Shown here: piece after piece, positions 29,476 through 37,957 of the stretch
Layout of the letters: each line of letters opens with the position of its first letter
Numbering within the stretch: position 1 is the stretch's first letter
Assembly (NCBI RefSeq): GCF_030053425.1
Contig: NZ_JASGBI010000001.1
Location: 1-64,000 of the forward strand
Direction of reading: 5' to 3'
Length of the DNA stretch: 64,000 nucleotides
DNA from: Lysobacter stagni
GTDB taxonomy: Bacteria > Pseudomonadota > Gammaproteobacteria > Xanthomonadales > Xanthomonadaceae
The notes under the pieces: generated by a model
Told to the model about the DNA's origin: nothing
What the model saw: only the letters and a program-made list of their open reading frames with translations
Database searches by the model: none
Program-made: the position numbers and the translations under genes

Positions 29476-29615
29476 GCAGGGGGACACTGTGGGCAGATTG
29501 CAGGTTCGCCGACACATCATCGCATCGCCTTGACCCAGATCAATGGCGTTTCGCCATGCGCAGGCGTACGGCGCAACCTCGCGCGTCGCGGTCGCGACGC
29601 GCTCAAACCCTGTGA

Positions 29616-30143
29616 TTACTGGGGAAATTTCGCAAACATCTTCGTCACCGCCTGGTCCACGGCCTTGTCGACCTTTGCCGGCGACGACGACACCGTTTCC
29701 GTGGCCGTACCGCGCCAGATGGCCTTCTGCTGCTTGCTGTCGAACATGTCGACGATCAGCGTGCCGACCTCGTAATTGTGAACGCTGGTGGTGGCGGTGC
29801 CCATGCCCATGCCGCCCACGCCCCAGCCGCCGCGCCAGCCCCAGCCGCCGAGCGGCGTGCCGGTGTAGAACGTGTCGAGCGACTGCTTCTGCGACGTGGA
29901 GACGTGCGCGGCAACGGCCACGTCGCCCTGTTCGGCCAGCGTCCAGCCCTTCGCCTTCAGCTGCGCGTCGATGTTGTCGACGATGCGCTCGTCGACCAGC
30001 GGCGAACCGCCCTGTGGCTTCAACGCCCAGTAGTACGTCTTGTATGCAGAGAAGTCGGCGGCGGGATCGCGATCGACGGTGACCTTGGGCGCCGCGGTGG
30101 CCATCACCGGGAACAACAACGCGAGCAGAAGAATTCCTTTCAT
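29616..30143 (-). CDS. DUF4136 exported protein
   Basis: This 175-residue protein has a signal peptide ([17 protein letters not shown]) and a DUF4136 region: [11 protein letters not shown], then [16 protein letters not shown], a Gly/Trp-rich insertion ([16 protein letters not shown]), then [24 protein letters not shown]. Related proteins are often lipoproteins; here no lipobox cysteine is present, so it is probably periplasmic. The function is unknown. The 222-nt upstream spacer holds no gene. Confidence 0.85.
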   Translation of the reverse strand: MKGILLLALLFPVMATAAPKVTVDRDPAADFSAYKTYYWALKPQGGSPLVDERIVDNIDAQLKAKGWTLAEQGDVAVAAHVSTSQKQSLDTFYTGTPLGGWGWRGGWGVGGMGMGTATTSVHNYEVGTLIVDMFDSKQQKAIWRGTATETVSSSPAKVDKAVDQAVTKMFAKFPQ

Positions 30144-30366
30144 GACACGACCTGTGGGTTTCGTGGGGGAAAGGAGGACGGCAATGCCTTCACCGGATCT
30201 GGATGTCCTCCAGGGCCAGCATCCGAGCTGCGGCTAAAGCCTAGTTCTGCGCCGTGAAGCCACGGTCAATGATCGGCCGATGTCGATGTCGGCGCGCACA
30301 TTGCTTGCACTTCCCATCATCACTGCCGCATCGCCCCTGCCCGGACGACGCGGAACGAGCGTGCGC

Positions 30367-31461
30367 TCAGCGCGCCAGTCGCAACACGTCGTCGAGCAAT
30401 CCCGCCGCGGTGACTTCCGCGCCGGCACCCGGGCCCTGGATCACCAGGGGCTGCGAAGGGTAGCGATCCGACCAGATCGCGACGCGGTTGTCCGTGCCGG
30501 CACCGCCCGCGAGCGGGTGATTGCCGGGCAGCGATTCCAGCCCGACCTTCGCGCGGCCATCCTGCAGGCGCGCGATGAAGCGCAGTTTCTCGCCGCGCTT
30601 GTAGGCCGCGGCGAAACGCTCGCGCAGCGGCGTGTCCAGTGCGGGAAGCGCGCCGTCCAGCGCTTCCTTCGACAGGATGGCCAGCTCCGGCGGCACCAGC
30701 GAGGTGACGCTCACCTCGTCCGCATCCAGCTCCACGCCCGCGGCGCGCGCGAGGATGAGCAGCTTGCGGCGCACGTCCTCGCCGGAAAGGTCGTCCCGCG
30801 GATCGGGTTCGGTGTATCCCGCGTCGCGCGCCTGCCGCACCAGCGCGGAGAACGGACGCATGCCGTCGTAGTTGTTGAACAGCCATGCCAGCGAACCTGA
30901 CAGCACGCCGGCGATGGCGTGGATACGGTCGCCACCGGCACGCAGTTCACGCAGCGAGCGCAGCAGCGGAAGACCCGCGCCGACGGTGGCGCTGTCGCCA
31001 TAACCGGCGTGACCCACCGCGGACGCCGCGCGGATCGCGTGCCAGCGCGAGAGCGAGGTCCCCTGCCCGATCTTGCAGGCGGTCGCCACGTGGATGCCCT
31101 GCGCCAGCCAGTGCGCATGGCGCTCGGCGACGATCTCGCTCGCGGTCGCATCGACGACCACCCGCACACCGTCGCCGTGCAGCGCAGCGTCAACGGCTTC
31201 GATCGAGCTGGCCTGCGGTGCCAGTGCGAGCCGCTGTGTCGCCTCGCCCGGCGCCAGGCCGGAACGGTCGCTGACGGCGTGACGCGAGTTGGCCACGTGC
31301 ACCAGTTGCACGCGACGACCCAGCGGCGATGCGTCCCAGGAGACCAGTCGCGACAGCACCGCGCTACCGACCGTACCCGTCCCCAGCAGCGCGATGCGCG
31401 CAGGCGCGGGGTGCGCCTGCGGGGCGACGCCGCGTGCGATCTCGACCGCCGCCAGGCTCAT
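30367..31461 (-). CDS. Homoserine dehydrogenase
   Basis: Reduces aspartate semialdehyde to homoserine for methionine and threonine synthesis. The 364-residue product has the NAD(P)-binding LLGTGTVGSAVL, the catalytic-domain motif GVLSGSLAWLFNN, and YTEPDPRDDLSGEDVRRKLLILAR. No ACT domain or aspartokinase is fused. The start ATG overlaps the metB stop (ATGA), which places it last in the SAM-riboswitch operon. No transcription terminator is obvious after it. Confidence 0.93.
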   Translation of the reverse strand: MSLAAVEIARGVAPQAHPAPARIALLGTGTVGSAVLSRLVSWDASPLGRRVQLVHVANSRHAVSDRSGLAPGEATQRLALAPQASSIEAVDAALHGDGVRVVVDATASEIVAERHAHWLAQGIHVATACKIGQGTSLSRWHAIRAASAVGHAGYGDSATVGAGLPLLRSLRELRAGGDRIHAIAGVLSGSLAWLFNNYDGMRPFSALVRQARDAGYTEPDPRDDLSGEDVRRKLLILARAAGVELDADEVSVTSLVPPELAILSKEALDGALPALDTPLRERFAAAYKRGEKLRFIARLQDGRAKVGLESLPGNHPLAGGAGTDNRVAIWSDRYPSQPLVIQGPGAGAEVTAAGLLDDVLRLAR

Positions 31462-32648
31462 CGTTTCACGCGCTCGGCGATCTCCACCGCCTGCTCCGCG
31501 CGCTCCAGCGCGGCAGCGATGTCGCTCACCAGGTCGTCCACGTGCTCGATGCCCACCGACAGGCGCAACAGGCCGTCGCCGATGCCGGCGGCTTCGCGCG
31601 CTTCGGCCGACATCGCCGCGTGCGTCATCGTGGCCGGATGCGCGACCAGGCTTTCCACGCCGCCCAGCGATTCGGCCAGCGTGAAGCACTGAAGGCCGTC
31701 GAGGAACGCGCGTACGGCATCGACGCCACCATCGAGTTCGACGCTCAGCATCGCGCCGAAGCCCGTCTGCTGACGTGCGGCGACCGCGTGGCCCGGATGC
31801 GACTCCAGCCCCGGGTAGTGCACGGCGCGCACCGCCGGATGCGCGTCGAGCAGCGCCACCAGCGCCTGCGTGTTTTCCTGGTGCACGCGCAGGCGCGCAT
31901 CCAGCGTGCGCAGGCCGCGCAGGGTGAGGAAGCTGTCGAACGGCGAGCCGGTCAGGCCCAGCGCGTTGGCCCACCACACCAGTTGCTGGTGCTGCTCGGC
32001 ATCGCGCGCGACCACGGCACCGCCGACCACGTCGCTGTGGCCGTTGATGTACTTGGTGGTGGAGTGGACGACGAAGTCGGCTCCGAACTCGATGGGCTGC
32101 TGCAGCGCGGGCGACAGGAAGGTGTTGTCCACCACCGTCAACGCGCCGCGGGCCTGCGCGGCCTCGATCACGAAGCGCAGGTCGGTGATGCGCAGCAGCG
32201 GGTTGGACGGCGTTTCGATCCACACCACGGCAGGGTTGGTGGCCAGCGCGTCGGTGAGCGCGCGCGGGTCGGTGAGGTCGGCGGTGATGAGTTCGAACGC
32301 GCCCTTCTTCGCCAGCGCGTTGAACAGGCGCCAACTGCCGCCGTAGCCGTCGTGCGGCACGACCAGGCGATCGCCCGGCTTGAGCAGCGCATGCAGCAGC
32401 AGCGTGATCGCGCCCATGCCCGTGGCGGTGACCACGCCGCCGGCGCCGCCTTCCAGCTCGGCCAGCGCCTCGCCCAGCAGGTCGCGGGTGGGGTTGCCAC
32501 TGCGCGTGTAGTCGTACTGACGCTTCTCGTTGAAGCCGGCGAAGCTGAAGTTGGACGACAGCACGATCGGCGGCGTCACCGCGCCGAAGGCGGTGTCGCG
32601 ATCGATGCCGGCGCGGACGGCCGAGGTACAGCGGTTGCGCGTGCTCAT
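31458..32648 (-). CDS. metB: Cystathionine gamma-synthase-type PLP enzyme MetB
   Basis: This 396-residue enzyme joins O-acyl homoserine with cysteine to give cystathionine, or with sulfide to give homocysteine. It belongs to the Cys/Met-metabolism PLP family: the PLP-lysine is Lys199 in HSTTKYINGHSD. YDYTRSGNPTR and the IETPSNP and DNTFLSP segments match, as does SLGGVESL. It overlaps metX upstream (ATGA-type) and hom downstream, so translation is coupled. Separation from MetC or MetZ activity cannot be made from sequence alone. Confidence 0.92.
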   Translation of the reverse strand: MSTRNRCTSAVRAGIDRDTAFGAVTPPIVLSSNFSFAGFNEKRQYDYTRSGNPTRDLLGEALAELEGGAGGVVTATGMGAITLLLHALLKPGDRLVVPHDGYGGSWRLFNALAKKGAFELITADLTDPRALTDALATNPAVVWIETPSNPLLRITDLRFVIEAAQARGALTVVDNTFLSPALQQPIEFGADFVVHSTTKYINGHSDVVGGAVVARDAEQHQQLVWWANALGLTGSPFDSFLTLRGLRTLDARLRVHQENTQALVALLDAHPAVRAVHYPGLESHPGHAVAARQQTGFGAMLSVELDGGVDAVRAFLDGLQCFTLAESLGGVESLVAHPATMTHAAMSAEAREAAGIGDGLLRLSVGIEHVDDLVSDIAAALERAEQAVEIAERVKR

Positions 32649-33718
32649 GCCGCCACCTCCGTGCGCTCGGCGGCAATGCAGTCTTCCAGCGCCTCGCGCA
32701 GGATCGTCGCGATGGCCGCTTCCTCCTTGAGGAAGGCGTCGTGCCCGTACAGCGAACGCAGCACGCGCAGGCGCGTTTCGCCGCGCAGGCGTTCGACCAG
32801 GTCGTAGGCATCGGACACCGGCACCAGACGGTCGTCGGCAACGGCCACGACCGTCACCGGAATGCGGATCGCGGTGGGGTCCACCACCTGCAGGTCGATG
32901 GATTCGGACAGACGCAGGTAGGCGGTCGGCGAGGTGCGTTCGACATACGTCGCGCCGCAATGATCGAGGTAGTCCTCCGCGCCCACGCGCACACGGCCTT
33001 CGCTCACTTCCGCGGCGTCGAAGCGCGCGGCGAATTCCTCGGGCGTGCGGTAGCTGAGGATGGCCAGCTGGCGTGCCAGCGCCAGGCCGTGGGTTTCATC
33101 GCACTGCAGGGCGCCCAGCGCCACCGCGCGACGCTGCAGCGCGCGCCATGCGCTCGCATACGGATGCGCACGATGCACGCCGCTGATGGCGACCAGCTGG
33201 TCCAGTCGCTGCGCATGGCGTGCCGCGAACTGCAGGCCAACCATCGCACCGTACGAGCAGCCCACGAACGCGCGCAGCCGCGCGATGCCCAGCACGTCGA
33301 GCAGCGCGGCGATGGCGTCGGCCTGGTCGGACGGATCCAGCGGCGCGTCCAGCGTGCCGTCGGCGCCCACCCAGTCGAACGCGACCAGGCACTGTTCCTG
33401 CGGGTCCAGCGCGCGACCGGTGCCGACCTGCTGCGTCCACCAGCCAGACTCGGCAAAGGCGTTGCTGGCGGTGAGATGGCGGTGCGCCGAAATGCCACCG
33501 GCGACGAACACCGCCGGCTGGCGGCGGTCGCCGAGCAGTTCGTAGCGCAGCGTCACGCGGCGACGGCCGGCATGGCGCAGGTCGAGCTCGATGTCGCACT
33601 CGCCGCGCAGCGCGGGCACGGCCTCGTGCGAGACCGCGCGGGCGATGGAATCGAGGACGTCGACGCGTTCGCCCGGTGCGGCGTGATCGAAGGTGGAAGC
33701 GGTGGGGGCGAGGCTCAT
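32645..33718 (-). CDS. metX: Homoserine O-acyltransferase MetX
   Basis: MetX activates homoserine with an acyl group from acyl-CoA (acetyl or, in this lineage, possibly succinyl). The 357-residue alpha/beta hydrolase-type protein has nucleophile Ser155 in GCSYGAMVG, the FVAGGISAHRH oxyanion region and the His326 motif GHDAFLKE. I used the ATG at 33718 (MSLAPTAS); ATGs at 33727 and 33745 are alternatives, and no clear Shine-Dalgarno decides. It is first in the operon metX-metB-hom, behind a SAM-I riboswitch. The acyl donor is inferred. Confidence 0.93.
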   Translation of the reverse strand: MSLAPTASTFDHAAPGERVDVLDSIARAVSHEAVPALRGECDIELDLRHAGRRRVTLRYELLGDRRQPAVFVAGGISAHRHLTASNAFAESGWWTQQVGTGRALDPQEQCLVAFDWVGADGTLDAPLDPSDQADAIAALLDVLGIARLRAFVGCSYGAMVGLQFAARHAQRLDQLVAISGVHRAHPYASAWRALQRRAVALGALQCDETHGLALARQLAILSYRTPEEFAARFDAAEVSEGRVRVGAEDYLDHCGATYVERTSPTAYLRLSESIDLQVVDPTAIRIPVTVVAVADDRLVPVSDAYDLVERLRGETRLRVLRSLYGHDAFLKEEAAIATILREALEDCIAAERTEVAA

Positions 33719-33788
33719 GGCGGGCATCCGAAGTGACGGGGCCATCGAGCCTGCGAGTCGCCCGCGCGCTCCTGGGCGCACGTTGCAA

Positions 33789-33916
33789 CCATCTTCCGAC
33801 CGGCGACGCCCTGGCGCCCCTGCCGCAGGAATTGGCACCTTCACTCGCCCCAAAAGGGAGGAGTTGGGTTGCCCCGGCTTCTAAGGGCCTGTCCCTCAGC
33901 CGGTCTCGATGGATGG
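33789..33916 (-). promoter_or_regulatory. SAM-I (S-box) riboswitch upstream of metX
   Basis: On the minus strand all the hallmark pieces occur in order: P1 5' strand CCATC (paired with GATGG at 33789-33793), the CTGAGGGA..GGCCC motif, the k-turn GAAGCC, GGGGCAACC, a P3 stem with ACTC/GAGT, the AAGGTGCCAATTCC block, and a P4 stem CGGC/GCCG. The pattern matches the SAM-I consensus closely. About 70 nt separates it from metX; only a short GC hairpin (33759-33778) without a T-run is visible, so translational control is more likely than termination. SAM binding should lower operon expression. Confidence 0.9.
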
Positions 33917-34020
33917 ACGCAGTCTGCAGCGGGCCGGGGACGCTGTCAATCGCTTCATCCGCATATAGCGATTTATTATGTCGGTCACGTCTGCGGCTCA
34001 CACGAAACAGGCGCGCCGAA

Positions 34021-34026
34021 TACACT
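34021..34026 (+). promoter_or_regulatory. Candidate -10 of a leaderless promoter (propeller lipoprotein)
   Basis: TACACT at 34021-34026 ends 6 nt before the ATG at 34033, putting the transcription start on the ATG. The stretch before it is an AT-rich zone (33961-33980). Confidence 0.35.
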
Positions 34027-34032
34027 TCGACC

Positions 34033-35145
34033 ATGACTCCCCGCTTCCTTCTCCCCCCCGCCATCGCATCGTTGCTGGCGGTCCTGGTCACGGCGTGCGC
34101 CACGACGCCGTCGATCACGCCCCCACCGCCCACCACCGCCCAGGTCGCGCCCGCCGTGCGCACGGTGCTCGAACGCTACGTCTCGGCCGAAAGTCCGCAG
34201 GACGAACTCGATTCGCTGGCCACCTGGCCCACCGAGGACGGCCATACCTGGCTGATCGCCACGGCCAAGTCCACGCATCGCCTGGTCGTGTTCGATGCCG
34301 ACACGGGCAAGCGCCTGCGCGAGGTCGGAGGCGAAGGCTCGCAGCCTGGGCAGTTCCGTCGTCCCAACGGCATCACGGTGTACGGCGACATGGCCTTCGT
34401 GGTCGAACGCGACAACCACCGCGTGCAGGTGCTCTCCCTGCCCGACTTCAAGCCATTGGGCAGCTTCGGCGAAAAGGAACTGCGCAGCCCGTACGGCATC
34501 TGGCTGGATGAAACCGAGCCGGGCGAGCTGGAGGTCTACGTCACCGACAGTTTCATGTACGGCAAGAAGTTCGACCAGGTGCCGCCGCTGGCCGAACTGG
34601 ACCAGCGCGTTCGCCGCTTCCGCGTGCAGTTCGACCAGACCGGCCGCCTGCGCACGCACTATGCGGGCTCCTTCGGCGACACCTCCGAGGACGCGGCGCT
34701 GCGCATGGTCGAATCCATCGCCGGCGATCCGGACAACGACCGCCTGCTGATCGCCGATGAAGACCGCCGCCACGAATCCACGCTGCGCGAGTACAGCATC
34801 AGCGGCAGGTACACCGGTCGCAGCCTGCCGCAGGACAGCTTCGCCGCCGAGGCCGAGGGCGTGGCACTGTGGACCTGTGGCGACGCGTCCGGTTACTGGA
34901 TCGCGGTGGACCAGCTGGCGCCGCTGACCATCTTCCACCTCTTCGATCGCGCCACGCTGGAACCGCGCGGCAGTTTCCAGGGCGAAACCACCGCGCACAC
35001 GGACGGCGTCGCGCTGCACGCGGCCACCACCGCACAGTTCCCGAACGGCGCGCTGTTCGCCGTGCACGACGACAAGTCCGTTACTGCCTTCGACCTGGGC
35101 GAGGTCGCACGCGGGCTCGAACTTTCGCCTGCCTGCACGCAATAA
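34033..35145 (+). CDS. Phytase-like beta-propeller lipoprotein
   Basis: This 370-residue predicted lipoprotein has a signal ending in the lipobox LVTAC. The rest is an NHL/beta-propeller-phytase-like domain with repeats such as GQFRRPNGITVYGDMAFVVERDNHRVQVLS and SPYGIWLDE. DNDRLLIADEDRRHE and AEGVALWTCGDASGYWIAVDQ resemble 3-phytase and related propellers. A role in phosphate release from phytate is plausible, but the calcium/active-site residues cannot be confirmed here. Four nucleotides separate it from the M23 gene, so they may be cotranscribed. Confidence 0.8.
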   Translation: MTPRFLLPPAIASLLAVLVTACATTPSITPPPPTTAQVAPAVRTVLERYVSAESPQDELDSLATWPTEDGHTWLIATAKSTHRLVVFDADTGKRLREVGGEGSQPGQFRRPNGITVYGDMAFVVERDNHRVQVLSLPDFKPLGSFGEKELRSPYGIWLDETEPGELEVYVTDSFMYGKKFDQVPPLAELDQRVRRFRVQFDQTGRLRTHYAGSFGDTSEDAALRMVESIAGDPDNDRLLIADEDRRHESTLREYSISGRYTGRSLPQDSFAAEAEGVALWTCGDASGYWIAVDQLAPLTIFHLFDRATLEPRGSFQGETTAHTDGVALHAATTAQFPNGALFAVHDDKSVTAFDLGEVARGLELSPACTQ

Positions 35146-35149
35146 GGCC

Positions 35150-36067
35150 ATGTCACGCGCACGCCGCTACGGTTCGTGGTTGCTGGGCATCGCCGCGCTG
35201 TTGATGGCGTTCGGCGCCGGCGCGGCGAAGATCTACCGCTGGACCGACCGCGGCGGCATCACCCATTACGGCGACCACGTACCCGACGCCGCGCCGGCGC
35301 AGGTGCAGACGATTCCGGTTGAGGGCGAGCCCAGTGCGATCGCCCGTCTGCGCATCGAGAACGATGGCGACCGTTTCCTCGCCTTCGCCGACAACCGCCT
35401 GTCCGGACCGATCGAAGTGCAGCTGGATTTCAGCCGCGGCGAGAACGTGATCGGCCAGCCGGTGCTACCCGCGCGTGCGACCGTGGCGCCGCGCGGCAGT
35501 GCACTGGTGGCAGTGCTCAGCTCGGCTGATCCCGACCGCGGTTTCGATTTCGAATTGCAGATGGAGAGCCTGCCTGGCGATCCGACGGCGCGACCACGCG
35601 ATGTCGATTACCTGTTGCCGCTGCAGCAGGCGCACTTCCGCATCGATCAGGGTTACGGCGGCCAGTTCAGTCATCGCGACGAACAGAACCGCTACGCGGT
35701 GGACTTCGCCGCCGAGATCGGGACGCCCGTGCTGGCCGCGCGCGAGGGCGTGGTGATGCAGGTGGAATCGGATTTCGACAAGGCCGGCCTCAACCTGGAA
35801 CGCTACGGCGGCCGCGCCAACTTCGTGCGCATCCTGCACGACGACGGCACGATGACGCTCTACGCGCACCTCAAGGCCGAAGGCGCGCTGGTGCGCGTGG
35901 GACAACGCGTGCGCGCAGGCCAGCAGATCGGGCTGTCGGGCAACACCGGTTTCACCACTGGCCCGCACCTGCACTTCGTCGTGCAGGTGAACCGTGGCAT
36001 GCGGCTGGAGTCGATTCCGTTCCGGATGGTCGGACCGCAGGGGCCGCTGCGGATATCGGGTGGGTGA
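35150..36067 (+). CDS. M23 peptidase with N-terminal DUF4124
   Basis: This 305-residue exported protein has a signal ending FGAGAA, a DUF4124 segment (KIYRWTDRGGITHYGDHVP) and a C-terminal LytM/M23 domain (about 165-300). The metal site is visible as FSHRDEQNRYAVDFA, then GTPVLAAREGVV, YAHL and the HLHF motif. Family members are peptidoglycan endopeptidases, usually cutting cross-bridges. The first His lies in FSH rather than in the common HxxxD, as in a known subfamily. The gene directly follows the propeller lipoprotein. Confidence 0.9.
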   Translation: MSRARRYGSWLLGIAALLMAFGAGAAKIYRWTDRGGITHYGDHVPDAAPAQVQTIPVEGEPSAIARLRIENDGDRFLAFADNRLSGPIEVQLDFSRGENVIGQPVLPARATVAPRGSALVAVLSSADPDRGFDFELQMESLPGDPTARPRDVDYLLPLQQAHFRIDQGYGGQFSHRDEQNRYAVDFAAEIGTPVLAAREGVVMQVESDFDKAGLNLERYGGRANFVRILHDDGTMTLYAHLKAEGALVRVGQRVRAGQQIGLSGNTGFTTGPHLHFVVQVNRGMRLESIPFRMVGPQGPLRISGG

Positions 36068-36100
36068 GGCATCATGGCGGCACGCGAAGGGGGCGCCTGA

Positions 36101-36550
36101 ATGATCAATCCACACCTTGAATGGCATGAGCCGCAACGTCTGAGCAGCTATCCGTATTCGCCTGACCTCGACGAAATCCCAAAGTCAGCCGGTGTCTATC
36201 TTTTCTACCGGAAGCATGGCACCAGCTTCGAAGTGTTCTACGTCGGCAAGGCCTTGAACCTCCAAAGCAGGATCAAGGGGCAACTGAACAACCTCAAGCT
36301 CATGAACAGCATCAAGTCGGCCGCGAATGGCGCGCGCATGCTGGCTTACGCGGAAATCACCCTAAGGCCGGGCCAGAGAAAGGAGTCCGCGATCGTTGCG
36401 GCGGAAAAGCTGTTGATCAGGCACTTCGTCGAGGAGGGCCATGAGCTTTTCAACATTCAAGGCGTCAAGCTTGCGGTGCAGACCCTTCGGAACGACCGAC
36501 CGGCAAGCCTTCGGAAAGTGATTCCGAAGCAGACCCAGATCGAGGCCTAG
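36101..36550 (+). CDS. GIY-YIG nuclease-family protein
   Basis: This 149-residue protein has a GIY-YIG catalytic fold: GVYLFYRKHG (GIY) and EVFYVGKALNLQSRI (YIG, with the R), then NIQGVKLAVQ at the C-terminus. The metal-binding Glu is plausibly in ESAIVAAEKLLIRHF. The coding sequence is visibly less GC-rich than its neighbours, which suggests recent acquisition. It sits alone between an M23 gene and a convergent HDOD gene. The role (DNA repair, mobile-element or defence) is not determined. Confidence 0.82.
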   Translation: MINPHLEWHEPQRLSSYPYSPDLDEIPKSAGVYLFYRKHGTSFEVFYVGKALNLQSRIKGQLNNLKLMNSIKSAANGARMLAYAEITLRPGQRKESAIVAAEKLLIRHFVEEGHELFNIQGVKLAVQTLRNDRPASLRKVIPKQTQIEA

Positions 36551-36581
36551 GCAGAGCGCCAGTAGCAACGACGACGGCGCC

Positions 36582-36607
36582 AACGCCGCACCCTGCAGGG
36601 CGCGGCG
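36582..36607. terminator. Bidirectional hairpin between GIY-YIG and HDOD genes
   Basis: A 7-bp stem ACGCCGC/GCGGCGT encloses the palindromic CCCTGCAGGG (mismatches at the junctions), in the 72-nt gap between convergent genes. Confidence 0.55.
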
Positions 36608-36622
36608 TCGTGCATCTGAACC

Positions 36623-37729
36623 TCAGGCCGCTTCGGCCGCCGCCGGCTCGACCAGATCGCGCCATTGCGGCAGGCGATCGATGACGTTGACGTTGCGCAG
36701 GTAGGCCTCGTCCACCGGCGTGCCGGCGACCAGCGACGAGGCGACGTGCACCGCGCCCGCAACCCAGAAGCCACTGGCCTTCAGGCGACCCGGGCGATGC
36801 TGGAACGCCACGCCCTCGACGATCGGCATCGGCAAGCCCCACAGGCCGAGCAGGTAGGCGCCGGCCTCGGCGTAATGCGGTCCGGTCGAACCTTCCGTTC
36901 CGTTCGAGACGCCCGGCAGCAGCTTGCCCACTTCGGCCAGCAGGCCGGCCGTCGCGGCCAGTTCCGCACTCGGCCCCGCCAGCAGGCGGCGCGCGAGGCG
37001 CGAGGTGCGCAGGGCGCGGTCCTGGATCGCTTCGCGCTCCTTGCCGGCCAGTTGCGTCGGACCAAAGGCTTCGCTGGCCAGCACCAGGCGCAGCAACGTC
37101 TGGTGGCCCAGGCGCGTGACCGCAGCCCGGATATCGGTGATTTCGCGACCGCCGGAGAAGTACGCCGAATTGCACAGGCGCAGCACCTTGGCCACGATCG
37201 CCGGGTCCTGCGACAGCATCTGCGCGATGGCGGCATTGCTGGCATCGGGATCGCGCAGCAGGCGCGACAGTTCCAGGTAGAGGCGCGGCGGCGGCGGCAG
37301 CGAGCCGATCCGGCCCACGGCCTGCTTCAGCTCCTCGCTGCCCAGCACCTGGCGCAGCTCGGCGACGCTGTCGACGGCTTCGATCAGCTCGCCCGCGTCG
37401 AGCGGACGCGACAGCAGGCGATGGGCGCAGTCCAGGCCCTGGAGCTGGGAACTGTCCTGGTCCTGGTCGAGCAGGAGGATGCGCACCGCCTCCGGATGCA
37501 TGCTGGACATCTGCCCGAGCAGCGCCGTTCCGGGCACCGCGCCCACGCGCAGGCCGCACAGGATGACGTCGACTTCGGTCAGCGACAGCGCGGCATCGGC
37601 CTCGGCCAGCCAGTGCACGTCCCAGCCCAGGTCGAAATAGCTCAGCGATTCCTCGAACTCGCCGGCGCGGCCGGCATCCTCACCCACAATGACAATGCGC
37701 ACACCGCCCCCTGCTGCAAGACCGGACAT
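36623..37729 (-). CDS. HDOD signalling protein with degenerate receiver
   Basis: The 368-residue protein has an N-terminal receiver-like domain (about 10-125) and a C-terminal HDOD domain (about 145-340). The receiver keeps VIVGEDAG, but the phospho-acceptor position is Gly59 (VDVILCGLRV) instead of Asp, so it cannot be phosphorylated in the usual way. HDOD signature regions are LPPPPRLYLELSRLLRDPDAS, DPAIVAKVLRLCNSAYFSG and ITDIRAAVTRLG. HDOD proteins of Xanthomonas act in c-di-GMP and chemotaxis signalling. Monocistronic by context. Confidence 0.88.
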   Translation of the reverse strand: MSGLAAGGGVRIVIVGEDAGRAGEFEESLSYFDLGWDVHWLAEADAALSLTEVDVILCGLRVGAVPGTALLGQMSSMHPEAVRILLLDQDQDSSQLQGLDCAHRLLSRPLDAGELIEAVDSVAELRQVLGSEELKQAVGRIGSLPPPPRLYLELSRLLRDPDASNAAIAQMLSQDPAIVAKVLRLCNSAYFSGGREITDIRAAVTRLGHQTLLRLVLASEAFGPTQLAGKEREAIQDRALRTSRLARRLLAGPSAELAATAGLLAEVGKLLPGVSNGTEGSTGPHYAEAGAYLLGLWGLPMPIVEGVAFQHRPGRLKASGFWVAGAVHVASSLVAGTPVDEAYLRNVNVIDRLPQWRDLVEPAAAEAA

Positions 37730-37887
37730 TCAGGGCAGGTAGCGGCCGCGTCGGCCGTCTCTTTAGGGGTATGAACGGGGGAAACGGGCGAACTGCCAAG
37801 TGGCGCACAGTTTGGGATTCAGGGGGCGGACGCCGCCCGGCCCGGCCTCGCGCGGCGGCGGCGCGAAGGCGACCGGGCCCACACACG

Positions 37888-37893
37888 TATAAT
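37888..37893 (+). promoter_or_regulatory. Candidate -10 of prfC
   Basis: A perfect TATAAT lies 64 nt before the prfC ATG (37958). The expected -35 (around 37865-37870, GAAGGC) is weak. Confidence 0.4.
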
Positions 37894-37957
37894 CGCGGCC
37901 CTTCCCGCTTCCCGATCCGCGGACCAGCTTTCCGGCCCATCCGCGCCCGCCGTTGCC

